A stretch of DNA of 33,395 nucleotides from Bacteroidales bacterium (GTDB lineage Bacteria; Bacteroidota; Bacteroidia; Bacteroidales; UBA932): the NCBI GenBank assembly GCA_012522855.1, contig JAAYJQ010000016.1:1-33395 (forward strand). Direction: 5' to 3'. Each line of letters starts with the position of its first letter. Position 1 is the first letter of the stretch. Both the position numbers and the translations under genes were made by a program. Below, in pieces: positions 14,996 to 23,741 of this stretch. The notes beneath the pieces are model-generated. The model made no database searches. It was not told the DNA's origin and saw only the letters and a list, made by a program, of their open reading frames with translations.

Positions 14996-15787
14996 ATGCT
15001 TGTGAAACGAATCATCCCTTGCCTGGATGTGAAAGAAGGCAAGGTGGTCAAAGGAATCAATTTCGTCGACTTCCGGGAGGTGGGTGATCCGGTCGAAATG
15101 GGAATCGCCTATTCCCGGGAAGGGGCCGATGAACTGGTCTATCTGGACATCAGCGCGTCCCTGGAAGGCCGTAAGACCTTTACCGGCCAGGTGTCGCGCA
15201 TTGCGGAACGGATCGATATTCCTTTCACGGTCGGGGGAGGAATTTCTTCCTATGACGATGCGGCTCGATTGATCGATGCCGGTGCCGACAAGATCTCCAT
15301 CAACACCGCCGCTGTCCTGGATCCGACCCTCATCACCCGCATCGCTTCGAAATACGGCTCGCGGTTCATCGTCGTCGCCATCGATGCCCGACAGGATGCT
15401 ACCGGGAAACTGCTGTGGCAGGTGACCACGCATGGAGGAAAGGTAACGACGGACAAGGAATTGTACTCCTGGGCCCGGGAAGTTCAGGAGCGGGGAGCCG
15501 GGGAGATGCTCTTCACCTCGATGGATCACGACGGCACCCGGAACGGCTATGCCGTGGACACCTATGCTCGTCTCGCCGATGAAACAACGATCCCGATCAT
15601 CGCCTCCGGAGGAGCCGGAAACACGCGACATATTTTGGATGTACTTACCCGCGGAAAAGCGGATGCGGCTCTTGCCGCCAGCATTTTCCATTATGGTGAA
15701 ATCCGGATCAAGGACTTGAAGAGGCAACTGGCGGAGGCCGGCGTGCCCGTCCGTCTAGACGATCCTTCCCCGAATGAAATAATTTGA
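14996..15787 (+). CDS. hisF: Imidazole glycerol phosphate synthase cyclase subunit HisF
   Basis: HisF uses PRFAR and ammonia to make imidazole glycerol phosphate and AICAR; the ammonia normally comes through the barrel from the HisH glutaminase. The 263-residue barrel keeps the catalytic Asp11 ([13 protein letters not shown]) and Asp130 (VAIDARQ). The residues that form the ammonia gate at the HisH interface in known HisF proteins are also present: Arg5, Glu46, Lys99 and a Glu near 170. So HisF itself shows no decay, even though its partner gene is reduced to a ghost immediately upstream. hisIE follows after 6 bases. Confidence 0.96.
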   Translation: MLVKRIIPCLDVKEGKVVKGINFVDFREVGDPVEMGIAYSREGADELVYLDISASLEGRKTFTGQVSRIAERIDIPFTVGGGISSYDDAARLIDAGADKISINTAAVLDPTLITRIASKYGSRFIVVAIDARQDATGKLLWQVTTHGGKVTTDKELYSWAREVQERGAGEMLFTSMDHDGTRNGYAVDTYARLADETTIPIIASGGAGNTRHILDVLTRGKADAALAASIFHYGEIRIKDLKRQLAEAGVPVRLDDPSPNEII

Positions 15788-15793
15788 CAAACG

Positions 15794-16402
15794 ATGCTGC
15801 GATTTTCTGAATTGAATTGTTCCAAAGGAACGGACGGGCTGGTACCGGCCATCGTCCAGGACGAAGACACCCTGCAGGTGCTGATGCTCGGCTACATGAA
15901 TGCCGAGGCCCTCGAGAAGACCCAGGAAACCGGCCTGGTCACCTTTTACAGCCGCTCCCGGCACGCCTTGTGGACCAAGGGTGAGACCAGCGGGAACTAC
16001 TTGCATCTGGTTTCAATCACCCCGGACTGCGACGCGGACACCCTGCTGGTGCGCGTCCGGCCCGACGGCCCGACCTGCCACCAAGGTACAAAGACCTGCT
16101 GGGGGGAGGCCATCCCTGCCAGCCTGGGATTCATCCGCGCCCTCCAGCGCATTATTCGCGACCGTCACCGGGAAATGCCGGAACGTTCCTACACCACCTC
16201 TCTGTTCGAGGCCGGGGTTCCGCGGATGGCGCAGAAAGTGGGGGAAGAAGCCGTCGAGACCGTTGTCGAAGCCGTGAAAGGCGATCGCGAAAGGCTCTTG
16301 TACGAAGCTTCCGACCTGGTTTACCACCTGCTGGTGTTGCTGGAAAGCCAAGGGCTCGGCATCAATGATATGGAAGCCGAACTGGAAAAGCGGCACCGAT
16401 AG
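15794..16402 (+). CDS. hisIE: Bifunctional phosphoribosyl-AMP cyclohydrolase / phosphoribosyl-ATP diphosphatase
   Basis: HisIE carries out steps 2 and 3 of histidine synthesis. The N-terminal HisI domain (about 1-110) has MLGYMNAEAL, FYSRSRHALWTKGETSGN and three metal-binding cysteines in PDCDAD, PTCHQ and KTCWGE. The C-terminal HisE domain (about 115-202) has the MazG-like pattern KVGEEAVETVVEA followed by YEASDLVYHLLVLL. The 202-residue length is normal for the fusion. It is the last gene of the operon; guaA converges on it with only 3 bases between stops, and no hairpin terminator is seen there. Confidence 0.96.
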   Translation: MLRFSELNCSKGTDGLVPAIVQDEDTLQVLMLGYMNAEALEKTQETGLVTFYSRSRHALWTKGETSGNYLHLVSITPDCDADTLLVRVRPDGPTCHQGTKTCWGEAIPASLGFIRALQRIIRDRHREMPERSYTTSLFEAGVPRMAQKVGEEAVETVVEAVKGDRERLLYEASDLVYHLLVLLESQGLGINDMEAELEKRHR

Positions 16403-16405
16403 CCC

Positions 16406-17989
16406 CTATTCCCACTCGATCGTTGCGGGCGGTTTGGAGGAGATGTCGTACACGACGCGGTTGACTCCGCGGACTTTGTTGATGATGTCGTTGCTCACGC
16501 GGGCCAGGAAGTCGTACGGGAAGCGGAACCAGTCGGCCGTCATCGCGTCCGTGGACACCACGGCCCGCAGCGCGACCGGATTCTCGTACGTTCGTTCGTC
16601 GCCCATCACCCCGACGCTCTTCACCGGCAGCAGGATCACGCCGGCCTGCCAGATCGCATCGTAGAGATTGGATGCCTCAATCCGGGGATCCGAAGCGCAG
16701 GGCAGGTGCAGGGCGCTGCAGTCGTAGTTCCGCAGCGCCTTGATGAAGATGTCGTCGGCCTCACGGAGCACATTCAGTTTCTCCTCCGTGACGTCTCCGA
16801 CAATCCGGATGGCCAGCGAAGGCCCCGGGAAGGGATGCCGTCCTACCAGTTCTTCCTTGATGCCGAGGGCGCGTCCGACGCGGCGTACTTCGTCCTTGAA
16901 CAGCATGCGCAGCGGCTCTACGATCTTCAGATTCATTTTGTCCGGCAGACCGCCCACATTGTGGTGCGACTTGATTTTGGAAGCGACGCCTTCGATGCCT
17001 GCCGATTCAATCACGTCCGGGTAGATCGTGCCCTGGGCCAGCCAGCGCGCTCCGGAAATCCGGCAGGCGTAGCGTTCGAAGGTTTCGATGAACTTCGCCC
17101 CGATGATCTTCCGTTTGCGCTCGGGATCGGTCACGCCCGCCAGCGCAGAAACGAAGTCCCGGGCAGCGTCGGCCCCGATCACGTTGAGGTCCATGTCCCG
17201 GTACGAGGCGATCACTTCTTCATATTCATTCTTCCGCAGCAATCCGTTGTTCACGAAGATGCAGGTTAGCTGGTGTCCGATGGCCTTGTTGAGGAGCACC
17301 CCCGTCACGGTGGAATCGACGCCGCCGCTCAGGCCGAGGATTACCCGGTCCGGTCCGATTTTCTCCCGCAGTTCGGCTACGGTCGCCTCAATGAAGGACG
17401 CGGGAGTCCAATCGCCCTTGCACCCGCAGATCCGCTTCGCGAAGTTGCTCAGGATCCGCGACCCTTCCGTGGTGTGGAAGACCTCCGGATGGAACTGAAT
17501 CCCGAACGTAGATTCTCCCTGAATATGGAAGGCCGCATACCGGACATCCTCCGCGGAGGCGATGGGCACGGCTCCGTCGGGCAGTTTCGAAATCCTGTCT
17601 CCGCGCGACATCCAGACCTCGGAGCGAGCGGGAACATCTTGAAAAAGAGGAGACGCCGCATCCGTGACATCCAGCATCGCCCGCCCGTATTCCCGGGCTG
17701 CGGAACCCTCCACAGCCCCTCCGAACTTGTGCGCCAGATACTGGGCGCCGTAGCAGATCCCCAGCAGCGGCAGCTTCCCCTTGAGGGAGGTCAGGTCGAT
17801 CTGCGGGGCGTTGGCGTCCAGGACCGAGCAGGGACTTCCGGACAGGACGATCCCCTTGACATCCGGGCTTAGTTCCGGGCACTTGTTATACGGATAAATC
17901 TCGCAGAAGACATTCAGTTCGCGCAGGCGGCGGCCGATGAGCTGGGTGACCTGTGAACCGAAATCCAAGATGATAATTTTCTCTGTCAT
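16406..17989 (-). CDS. guaA: GMP synthase (glutamine-hydrolysing)
   Basis: GuaA converts XMP to GMP with ATP and glutamine. The 527-residue protein has an N-terminal class I glutaminase domain with Cys79 (GICYGAQ), His167 and Glu169 (QFHPEV), then an ATP-pyrophosphatase domain with the PP-loop SGGVDS (221-226) and a C-terminal dimerisation domain ending PPATIEWE. The ATG at 17989 is chosen over one at 18010 because it gives the usual [12 protein letters not shown] start and because a -7 promoter element lies between the two. It converges on hisIE and diverges from argR. Confidence 0.96.
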   Translation of the reverse strand: MTEKIIILDFGSQVTQLIGRRLRELNVFCEIYPYNKCPELSPDVKGIVLSGSPCSVLDANAPQIDLTSLKGKLPLLGICYGAQYLAHKFGGAVEGSAAREYGRAMLDVTDAASPLFQDVPARSEVWMSRGDRISKLPDGAVPIASAEDVRYAAFHIQGESTFGIQFHPEVFHTTEGSRILSNFAKRICGCKGDWTPASFIEATVAELREKIGPDRVILGLSGGVDSTVTGVLLNKAIGHQLTCIFVNNGLLRKNEYEEVIASYRDMDLNVIGADAARDFVSALAGVTDPERKRKIIGAKFIETFERYACRISGARWLAQGTIYPDVIESAGIEGVASKIKSHHNVGGLPDKMNLKIVEPLRMLFKDEVRRVGRALGIKEELVGRHPFPGPSLAIRIVGDVTEEKLNVLREADDIFIKALRNYDCSALHLPCASDPRIEASNLYDAIWQAGVILLPVKSVGVMGDERTYENPVALRAVVSTDAMTADWFRFPYDFLARVSNDIINKVRGVNRVVYDISSKPPATIEWE

Positions 17990-17996
17990 AACGCGA

Positions 17997-18004
17997 CAAA
18001 AATA
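17997..18004 (-). promoter_or_regulatory. guaA: -7 element for guaA
   Basis: Read on the - strand this is TATTTTTG, a perfect TAnnTTTG match. It lies only 7 bases before the guaA ATG, which would make the transcript almost leaderless. A clear -33 is not seen at the right distance. Confidence 0.5.
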
Positions 18005-18041
18005 CGACAAAATTCGATTTTGGAAAATATTTCAAGAAAAA

Positions 18042-18098
18042 TGAATAGAATATGGAAAATTATCCATATCTTTGTGGGAAAGAGTGAATAATTATACT
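18042..18098 (+). promoter_or_regulatory. argR: argR promoter with palindrome and ARG-box-like half sites
   Basis: TATCTTTG (18067-18074) is a good -7 element, 30 bases before the argR ATG. A palindrome, ATATGGA (18050-18056) and TCCATAT (18063-18069) around six bases, overlaps its upstream edge. Two TGAAT half sites (18042-18046 and 18085-18089), 43 bases apart, resemble halves of the classic ARG box; the second continues AATTATACT, a weak match to the other half. Autoregulation by ArgR is a reasonable inference. Confidence 0.5.
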
Positions 18099-18103
18099 GT
18101 CTA

Positions 18104-18580
18104 ATGGGAGGCAAACAGGATAGACAAAGGATGTTGAGGCAGTTGGTACGGGATCATACAATCTCGAACCAGGAGGAGTTGTCCGCGCTCATGAAGCAGC
18201 GGGGGTTCAACGTCGCCCAGGCAACCCTCTCCCGGGACATCCGCGAAATGAGGATTTACAAGGCCCATGACGAAGCCGGATATTTTTACCGGCTGCCGTC
18301 CCCGGATGCCGAAATCCGTCAGACGACGGGATTGCGTCAGGTGGACAGCATCATCAGTTTGGAATTTTCCGGCTCCCTGGCCGTAATCCGGACCCGTCCG
18401 GGACACGCCAACATGATCGCCTCGATCCTCGACGGGATGAAGAGCAAGGAGATCATGGGAACCTTGGCAGGGGACGACACGATCCTGCTGGTCCTGCGGG
18501 AAGGACACCCGCATAGTGAAATAGAACAATTCCTCGACGGAATCTTCCCGGGGGTTAAAGACAAATGCATATCAAAATGA
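18104..18580 (+). CDS. argR: Arginine repressor ArgR
   Basis: ArgR is the hexameric, arginine-responsive regulator of arginine genes. The 158-residue protein has an N-terminal winged helix-turn-helix domain (about 1-70; MKQRGFNVAQATLSRDIREM is the recognition part) and a C-terminal oligomerisation and arginine-binding domain with the family motif GTLAGDDTILLV. It is the first gene of the arginine operon, and the GNAT gene starts inside its last codons. Operator-like sequences precede it, and guaA is divergent. Confidence 0.93.
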   Translation: MGGKQDRQRMLRQLVRDHTISNQEELSALMKQRGFNVAQATLSRDIREMRIYKAHDEAGYFYRLPSPDAEIRQTTGLRQVDSIISLEFSGSLAVIRTRPGHANMIASILDGMKSKEIMGTLAGDDTILLVLREGHPHSEIEQFLDGIFPGVKDKCISK

Positions 18581-19185
18581 TGAACCAAGACGATTTCGTG
18601 GTAGAGGTGGCTTCCGAAGAGCACCTGAAATACGTCGACGAAATACTGGCCACGATAGAAGAGGCCGCCAATATCCGGGGGACCGGCATCGCGAAACGAA
18701 AGCCGGAGTACCTTGCCCTGAAGATCCGGGAAGCCAAAGCCGTCATCGCCCTGAAAGGGGATCGGTTCGCCGGTTTCAGCTACATCGAGACCTGGGAGGA
18801 CAAACACTACGTGACGACTTCCGGGCTGATCGTCCATCCCGACTTCCGCGGGCTCGGCTTGGCGAAGCGCATCAAGGACATGACCTTCTCGCTGGCCCGC
18901 ACACGCTGGCCGCATGCGAAGATCTTCAGCCTTACGAGCGGAGCCGCCGTGATGGCCATGAACACCCAGTTGGGCTACAAGCCGGTCACCTTCGAAGAAC
19001 TGACGGAGGACGAGGCCTTCTGGAAGGGCTGCGACGGTTGCATCAACGTGGACGTGCTGCGCCGGACCGACCGCAAGTACTGCATCTGTACCGGCATGCT
19101 GTTCGACCCGACCGAGCACCTGCCTGCGAAGATTTCCGACGAGGTGCTGGAGCGAATCAGGGCGATTGATGAAAATGTTGAATGA
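18577..19185 (+). CDS. GNAT acyltransferase, candidate N-succinyl(acetyl)glutamate synthase
   Basis: This is a GNAT-fold N-acyltransferase of about 202 residues. The acyl-CoA-binding motif A is in TSGLIVHPDFRGLGLAKRI (R/QxxGxG/A type). It lies between argR and argG, and an enzyme making N-acylglutamate is otherwise missing from the cluster, so it is a good candidate for the first step of the pathway, probably using succinyl-CoA. That is inference from position. The start at 18577 gives an ATGA overlap with argR; an in-frame ATG at 18565 is also possible and would add four residues. A cysteine-rich stretch near the C-terminus (GCDGCINVDVL, KYCICTG) is noteworthy. Confidence 0.8.
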   Translation: MMNQDDFVVEVASEEHLKYVDEILATIEEAANIRGTGIAKRKPEYLALKIREAKAVIALKGDRFAGFSYIETWEDKHYVTTSGLIVHPDFRGLGLAKRIKDMTFSLARTRWPHAKIFSLTSGAAVMAMNTQLGYKPVTFEELTEDEAFWKGCDGCINVDVLRRTDRKYCICTGMLFDPTEHLPAKISDEVLERIRAIDENVE

Positions 19186-20420
19186 AAATGAATCGGAATA
19201 TGAAAAAGAAAAAAGTTGTAGTTGCCTACAGCGGTGGGCTGGACACCTCGTTCACCGTTATGTACCTTATCCGTGAAATGAATTGCGAGGTCTACGCCGC
19301 CTGCGCCGACACCGGCGGATTCAGCGAGGCCCAGCGCAAGGAAAATGAAGCCCGGGCATACGCGTTGGGCGCCAAAGAATATGTCACCCTGGATGTGACG
19401 AAGGAATATTACGAAAAGAGCATCCGCTACATGATCTTCGGCAATGTGCTCCGGAACGGAACCTATCCGGTCTCCGTTTCTTCCGAACGCATCTTCCAGG
19501 CGATCGCCGTCGCCCGGTACGCCAAGCAGATCGGGGCGGACGCCATCGCGCACGGTTCGACCGGGGCGGGCAACGACCAGGTCCGCTTCGACATGACCTT
19601 CCAGGTGATGGCGCCGGAGATGGAGATCATCACCCTGACCCGGGACATGGTTCTGACGCGCCAGTTCGAGGTGGACTACCTGAACAAGCACGGTTTCAAA
19701 GCTGATTTCGCGAAGTTGAAATATTCCTACAACGTCGGTCTCTGGGGCACCTCCATCTGCGGCGGAGAGATTCTGGATTCAAAGCAGGGGCTTCCGGAAG
19801 AGGCTTACCTCAAGCAGGTCACCAAGTCGGGATCCGAGCGGATCCGTCTCGCTTTCGAAAAAGGAGAACTCGTCGGTGTTAACGGCGAGCGTTTCTCCGA
19901 CAAAGTGAAGGCCATCCAGGCTGTTGAAGCCATTGCCGCGCCCTACGGAATCGGACGGGACATGCATGTGGGAGACACCATCATCGGCATCAAGGGACGC
20001 GTCGGCTTCGAAGCGGCAGCCCCGATGCTGATCATCGCCGCCCACAAGTTCCTGGAAAAATTCACCCTCAGCAAGTGGCAGCAATACTGGAAGGACCAGG
20101 TCGCGAATTGGTACGGGATGTTCCTGCATGAAAGCCAGTACCTTGAGCCCGTGATGCGGGACATCGAGGCCCTGTTGGACAGCAGCCAGCGCAACGTGAC
20201 CGGCGAGGTGACGATGGAATTGCGTCCGTATTCCTTCTCCACGGTCGGGGTGGATTCACCCGCGGATTTGGTGAAGACCAAACTCGGGGAATATGGCGAG
20301 ACGCAGAAGGGGTGGACTTCGGAGGATGCGAAGGGCTTCATCAAAGTGCTTTCCACTCCGCTGAAAGTGTACTACCAGGCCCACAAGGAGGAAGGCGAAC
20401 AATTGGAAAAGGAGCTGTAG
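19182..20420 (+). CDS. argG: Argininosuccinate synthase
   Basis: ArgG joins citrulline and aspartate with ATP to give argininosuccinate. The 412-residue protein has the N-type ATP pyrophosphatase loop AYSGGLDTS, then AHGSTGAGNDQVRF in the substrate-binding region and WGTSICGGEI. It ends shortly after the synthetase dimerisation part. The ATG at 19182 overlaps the TGA of the GNAT gene; ATGs at 19188 and 19200 are alternatives because the first few residues are poorly conserved. argC starts on the very next base after its stop. Confidence 0.96.
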   Translation: MKMNRNMKKKKVVVAYSGGLDTSFTVMYLIREMNCEVYAACADTGGFSEAQRKENEARAYALGAKEYVTLDVTKEYYEKSIRYMIFGNVLRNGTYPVSVSSERIFQAIAVARYAKQIGADAIAHGSTGAGNDQVRFDMTFQVMAPEMEIITLTRDMVLTRQFEVDYLNKHGFKADFAKLKYSYNVGLWGTSICGGEILDSKQGLPEEAYLKQVTKSGSERIRLAFEKGELVGVNGERFSDKVKAIQAVEAIAAPYGIGRDMHVGDTIIGIKGRVGFEAAAPMLIIAAHKFLEKFTLSKWQQYWKDQVANWYGMFLHESQYLEPVMRDIEALLDSSQRNVTGEVTMELRPYSFSTVGVDSPADLVKTKLGEYGETQKGWTSEDAKGFIKVLSTPLKVYYQAHKEEGEQLEKEL

Positions 20421-21419
20421 ATGAACGAACGGACCCCCATACGCATCGGTATCATCGGAGCCGCCGGCTACACCGCCGGGGAACTGTTGCGGATTGTCGT
20501 ACAGCATCCCGCAGCCCGGATTGTTTTCGCGCAGAGCGCCTCGCATGCGGGCGAGCCTGTTTCGTCTGCCCATGCGGACCTCCTCGGTGAGACGGATCTG
20601 CATTTTTGCGACGAAGCGCTTCCTTTCCTTTCGAACTCGGAAACCTGCCCGGACGTGCTGTTCCTGTGCTCCGGCCACGGCAAATCCAAGGATTTCGTCC
20701 ATAACCTGCCGGAAAGCTACCAAGGCGCCATCATCGACCTGAGCAACGATTTCCGGCTCGAAGCCGACGCGGAAGGTTTCGTTTACGGTCTTCCGGAAGC
20801 ATTCCGGAGCCGGATCCAGGGCGCGAAGCACATTGCCAATCCGGGCTGCTTCGCGACCTGCATCGAACTGGCGCTGCTGCCGATGGCCCGGGCGGACCGC
20901 CTTCCCGAAATCCATGTAACCGGCATCACCGGCTCCACCGGCGCGGGACAGGCCCCGTCCGCAACGACGCATTTCAGTTGGCGCGACAACAATCTCTCCA
21001 TCTACAAGGCTTTCACGCACCAGCATCTCGGGGAGATCGGCGAGGTTCTCCACCTGCTGGCGCCTTCCTGGAAGGGAGCGATCAATTTCGTGCCGGTGCG
21101 CGGCAACTTCACCCGGGGCATCCTGGCTTCGGTCTATTTCGATTGCGGATTGACCGAGGAAGCGGCAGTCGCCCTGTACAAGGACTATTACGCCGCCGAG
21201 CCCTTCGTGCATGTGATCGAGACCAATCCGGACATGAAGATGGTGGTGAACACCAACAAATGCGTGCTGCATGTCCGCAAATACGGGGACAAACTGCACG
21301 TCATCAGCGTGATCGACAATCTGGTGAAGGGGGCTTCGGGACAAGCCGTCCAGAACATGAACCTCGTGTTCGGACTGCCCGAAGACACTGGCCTCCACCT
21401 CAAAGGAACTCGATTTTGA
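20421..21419 (+). CDS. argC: N-acyl-gamma-glutamyl-phosphate reductase
   Basis: ArgC reduces N-acyl-glutamyl phosphate to the semialdehyde with NADPH. The 332-residue protein starts IRIGIIGAAGYTAGELLRI, the NADPH-binding Gly-rich motif, and has the catalytic cysteine in IANPGCFATCIELAL. The later GITGSTGAGQAPS and VPVRGNFTRGI segments are family hallmarks. In this clade the acyl group is probably succinyl rather than acetyl. Its start abuts the argG stop. It is followed by a non-coding inverted repeat before argD. Confidence 0.96.
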   Translation: MNERTPIRIGIIGAAGYTAGELLRIVVQHPAARIVFAQSASHAGEPVSSAHADLLGETDLHFCDEALPFLSNSETCPDVLFLCSGHGKSKDFVHNLPESYQGAIIDLSNDFRLEADAEGFVYGLPEAFRSRIQGAKHIANPGCFATCIELALLPMARADRLPEIHVTGITGSTGAGQAPSATTHFSWRDNNLSIYKAFTHQHLGEIGEVLHLLAPSWKGAINFVPVRGNFTRGILASVYFDCGLTEEAAVALYKDYYAAEPFVHVIETNPDMKMVVNTNKCVLHVRKYGDKLHVISVIDNLVKGASGQAVQNMNLVFGLPEDTGLHLKGTRF

Positions 21420-21442
21420 TGACAGGTTTGGCAATTTATTTT

Positions 21443-21600
21443 GTTTCGGAGGGTATGTACCTGCGGACCAAGTCCCTCCCACGCTGGGCGTGGGCCCCTC
21501 CCGTTCATGGAGCCACGGGCGGCTACAGTCCGCAGGTACATACCCTCCGAAACACTCCAAGTCCACAAGCGGCTATAGTCCGCAGGGACACACCCTCCGA
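21443..21600 (+). repeat. 26-bp perfect inverted repeat with a degenerate third arm, between argC and argD
   Basis: The left arm (21443-21468, beginning GTTTCGGAGGG) is the perfect reverse complement of the right arm (21528-21553, ending CCTCCGAAAC). The 59-base centre holds two further hairpins, CCCACGC/GCGTGGG and CCCGT/ACGGG, giving a cruciform or cloverleaf shape. A shorter second copy follows: CCAAGTCC, GCGGCTATA and an imperfect right arm (21578-21600). No T run follows. It looks like a dispersed palindromic or MITE-like element within the arg operon. Confidence 0.85.
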
Positions 21601-21634
21601 GAAAAAGGAAAAAAAAGAAGAGAAGATTTGAAGC

Positions 21635-22756
21635 ATGAAACTTTTTGATGTATATTCATTATTCGATATAACGCCGGTGCGCGCGAAAGGCACGCGCCTG
21701 TGGGACGAGGAGGGCCGGGAATACCTGGACTTCTATTCCGGCCATGCCGTGATTTCGGTCGGCCACTGCCATCCCGTGTATGTGACCGCCATAACAGAAC
21801 AACTTAACAAAATCGGCTTCTACTCCAACAGCGTGATCAACCCCATGCAGGTTGAACTGGCCCGCAAGATCGGAGAACTCTCCAGTCTGGAGGACTATTC
21901 CCTGTTTCTCGTCAACTCCGGAGCCGAAGCCAACGAAAATGCCGTCAAGCTTGCGTCCTTCCATACCGGGAAGGACCGCATGCTGGCATTTCGCCACAGC
22001 TTCCACGGCCGGACGTCCGCCGCCGTTGCGGTCACCGACAACCCCAAGATTATCGCCCCGTTCAATGCCCGTCAGAAGGTCACCTTCGTGGACTTGAACG
22101 ACCTTGATGCCGTGGAGGCGGAGCTCGCCAAGGGCGACGTCGCCGGGGTGATCATCGAGGGGATCCAGGGAGTCGGCGGCATCCGGATACCCGAGGATTC
22201 CTTCCTGCAGGACTTGCGCCGCGTGACGAAGGAATACGGAACCGTACTCATCCTGGATGAAATCCAGAGCGGTTGCGGGCGGACCGGGAAGTATTTCGCC
22301 TATCAATGGGCCGGCATCGAACCGGACCTTGTCACCGTCGCCAAGGGAATGGCAAACGGCTTCCCGATCGGAGGCGTCCTGATTTCTCCGGAATTCAAGG
22401 CGACCAAAGGGATGCTCGGCACCACCTTCGGGGGAAATTACCTAGCCATGGCGGCCGCGATCGCCGTTGCGGACATCATCCGCGAAGAGCGCCTCATCGA
22501 GAATGCCCGTGAAGTCGGAGATTATCTAAAGGCGCGGATCCCGGCCTCCCCCCGCATCAAGGAAGTGCGCGGCCGGGGACTGATGCTGGGCATCGAGTTC
22601 CACGAATCCGCCGTCGAGCTCCGCCGGAAACTGCTCTTCGAACAGCATGTTTTTACAGGATTCTCCGGCACTTCCATGCTCCGGCTTCTTGCCCCGCTGG
22701 TCACGACCCGGGACGATGTGGACACCTTTGTCTCCGCTCTTTCCGCGGTACTGTAA
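21635..22756 (+). CDS. argD: Acetylornithine / succinylornithine aminotransferase
   Basis: ArgD is a class III PLP aminotransferase that converts N-acyl-glutamate semialdehyde to N-acyl-ornithine. The 373-residue protein has NSGAEANENAVKLA, the ILDEIQSGCGRTGK aspartate region and the PLP lysine K237 in VTVAKGMANGFPIGG. It ends LLAPLVTTRDDVDTFVSAL as expected. It starts 215 bases after argC, beyond the inverted repeat, and argF' follows after 34 bases. Confidence 0.95.
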   Translation: MKLFDVYSLFDITPVRAKGTRLWDEEGREYLDFYSGHAVISVGHCHPVYVTAITEQLNKIGFYSNSVINPMQVELARKIGELSSLEDYSLFLVNSGAEANENAVKLASFHTGKDRMLAFRHSFHGRTSAAVAVTDNPKIIAPFNARQKVTFVDLNDLDAVEAELAKGDVAGVIIEGIQGVGGIRIPEDSFLQDLRRVTKEYGTVLILDEIQSGCGRTGKYFAYQWAGIEPDLVTVAKGMANGFPIGGVLISPEFKATKGMLGTTFGGNYLAMAAAIAVADIIREERLIENAREVGDYLKARIPASPRIKEVRGRGLMLGIEFHESAVELRRKLLFEQHVFTGFSGTSMLRLLAPLVTTRDDVDTFVSALSAVL

Positions 22757-22790
22757 GTTATTGATTTCCATAGATAAAACGAATATTCAA

Positions 22791-23741
22791 ATGAAAAGTT
22801 TTCTGCATGTACACGACATCGGCGACCTGCGTCAGGCGCTGGACGAAGCCAAGCGGGTGAAGGCGACCCCTTTTGCCTGGCAGGAGCTCGGCAAGAACAA
22901 GACCGTCATCCTGATCTTTTTCAACAGCAGCCTGCGCACCCGTCTGAGCAGCCAGAAAGCCGCGCTGAACCTCGGCATGAACGCCATCGTCCTGAATGTC
23001 AACGGAGACAGCTGGAAACTTGAGACGGAGATGGGCGTGGTGATGGACGGAGACAAGCCCGAGCACCTGCGCGAGGCGATCCCGGTGATCGGCAGTTACT
23101 GCGACCTCATCGGCGTGCGTTCCTTCGCCGGTCTGCAGGACCGGGACTTCGACTACAACGAAACCATTCTCAAACAGTTCATCGACTATTCGGGAAAACC
23201 CGTCATCAGCCTGGAATCCGGCACGGTGCACCCTTGTCAGGCGTTCGCGGATCTGCTCACCATCGAGGAACACAAGACAGTATCCCGACCCAAGGTGGTG
23301 ATGACCTGGGCTCCCCACCCGCGAGCCCTGCCTCAAGCCGTTCCGAACTCCTTCGCGGAGTGGATGAACGCAGCCGATGTGGACTTCGTGATCACGCATC
23401 CGGAAGGCTATGAACTGGATCCCGGCTTCGTCGGGAAGGCGCGCGTCGAATATGACCAGATGAAGGCGTTTGAAGGAGCCGACTTTGTCTATGCCAAGAA
23501 CTGGTCTTCATATGTCCGGTACGGGGAGATCCTGAGCCGGGACCGGAACTGGACTGTCGGAAAACGGCAGATGGACGTAACGAACAACGCGTTTTTCATG
23601 CACTGCCTGCCTGTGCGCAGGAATATGATCGTGACCGACGAGGTGATTGATTCTCCCCGCAGCCTCGTGATCCCGGAGGCGGCGAACCGCGTCGTCTCGG
23701 CTCAGGTCGTCATGAAACGAATGTTGGAGGATATTCAATGA
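22791..23741 (+). CDS. argF': N-succinylornithine carbamoyltransferase
   Basis: This transcarbamylase makes N-succinyl-citrulline from N-succinyl-ornithine and carbamoyl phosphate, the variant pathway described in Bacteroides fragilis. The 316-residue protein has the carbamoyl-phosphate motif SLRTR (47-51), HPCQ (147-150) and HCLPVRR (from 271). Residue 90 is proline in GDKPEHL, the residue reported to set succinyl rather than acetyl specificity in this family. The ATG at 22791 is chosen over upstream starts that lie inside argD. Its stop overlaps the argB start (ATGA). Confidence 0.93.
   Translation: MKSFLHVHDIGDLRQALDEAKRVKATPFAWQELGKNKTVILIFFNSSLRTRLSSQKAALNLGMNAIVLNVNGDSWKLETEMGVVMDGDKPEHLREAIPVIGSYCDLIGVRSFAGLQDRDFDYNETILKQFIDYSGKPVISLESGTVHPCQAFADLLTIEEHKTVSRPKVVMTWAPHPRALPQAVPNSFAEWMNAADVDFVITHPEGYELDPGFVGKARVEYDQMKAFEGADFVYAKNWSSYVRYGEILSRDRNWTVGKRQMDVTNNAFFMHCLPVRRNMIVTDEVIDSPRSLVIPEAANRVVSAQVVMKRMLEDIQ

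Noticed and set aside
16406..17989. GuaA glutaminase as the replacement for the lost HisH
   Set aside because: GuaA is a normal fused GMP synthase with its own synthetase domain and nothing suggesting docking to HisF; adjacency alone is not evidence.
20256..21566. Long - strand frame opposite argC and the inverted repeat
   Set aside because: It is a shadow of argC with no family similarity; its first part is simply the translated palindrome.
21420..21634. Intrinsic terminator splitting the arg operon
   Set aside because: The hairpins are strong but no T run follows either arm, and the genes on both sides belong to the same pathway.
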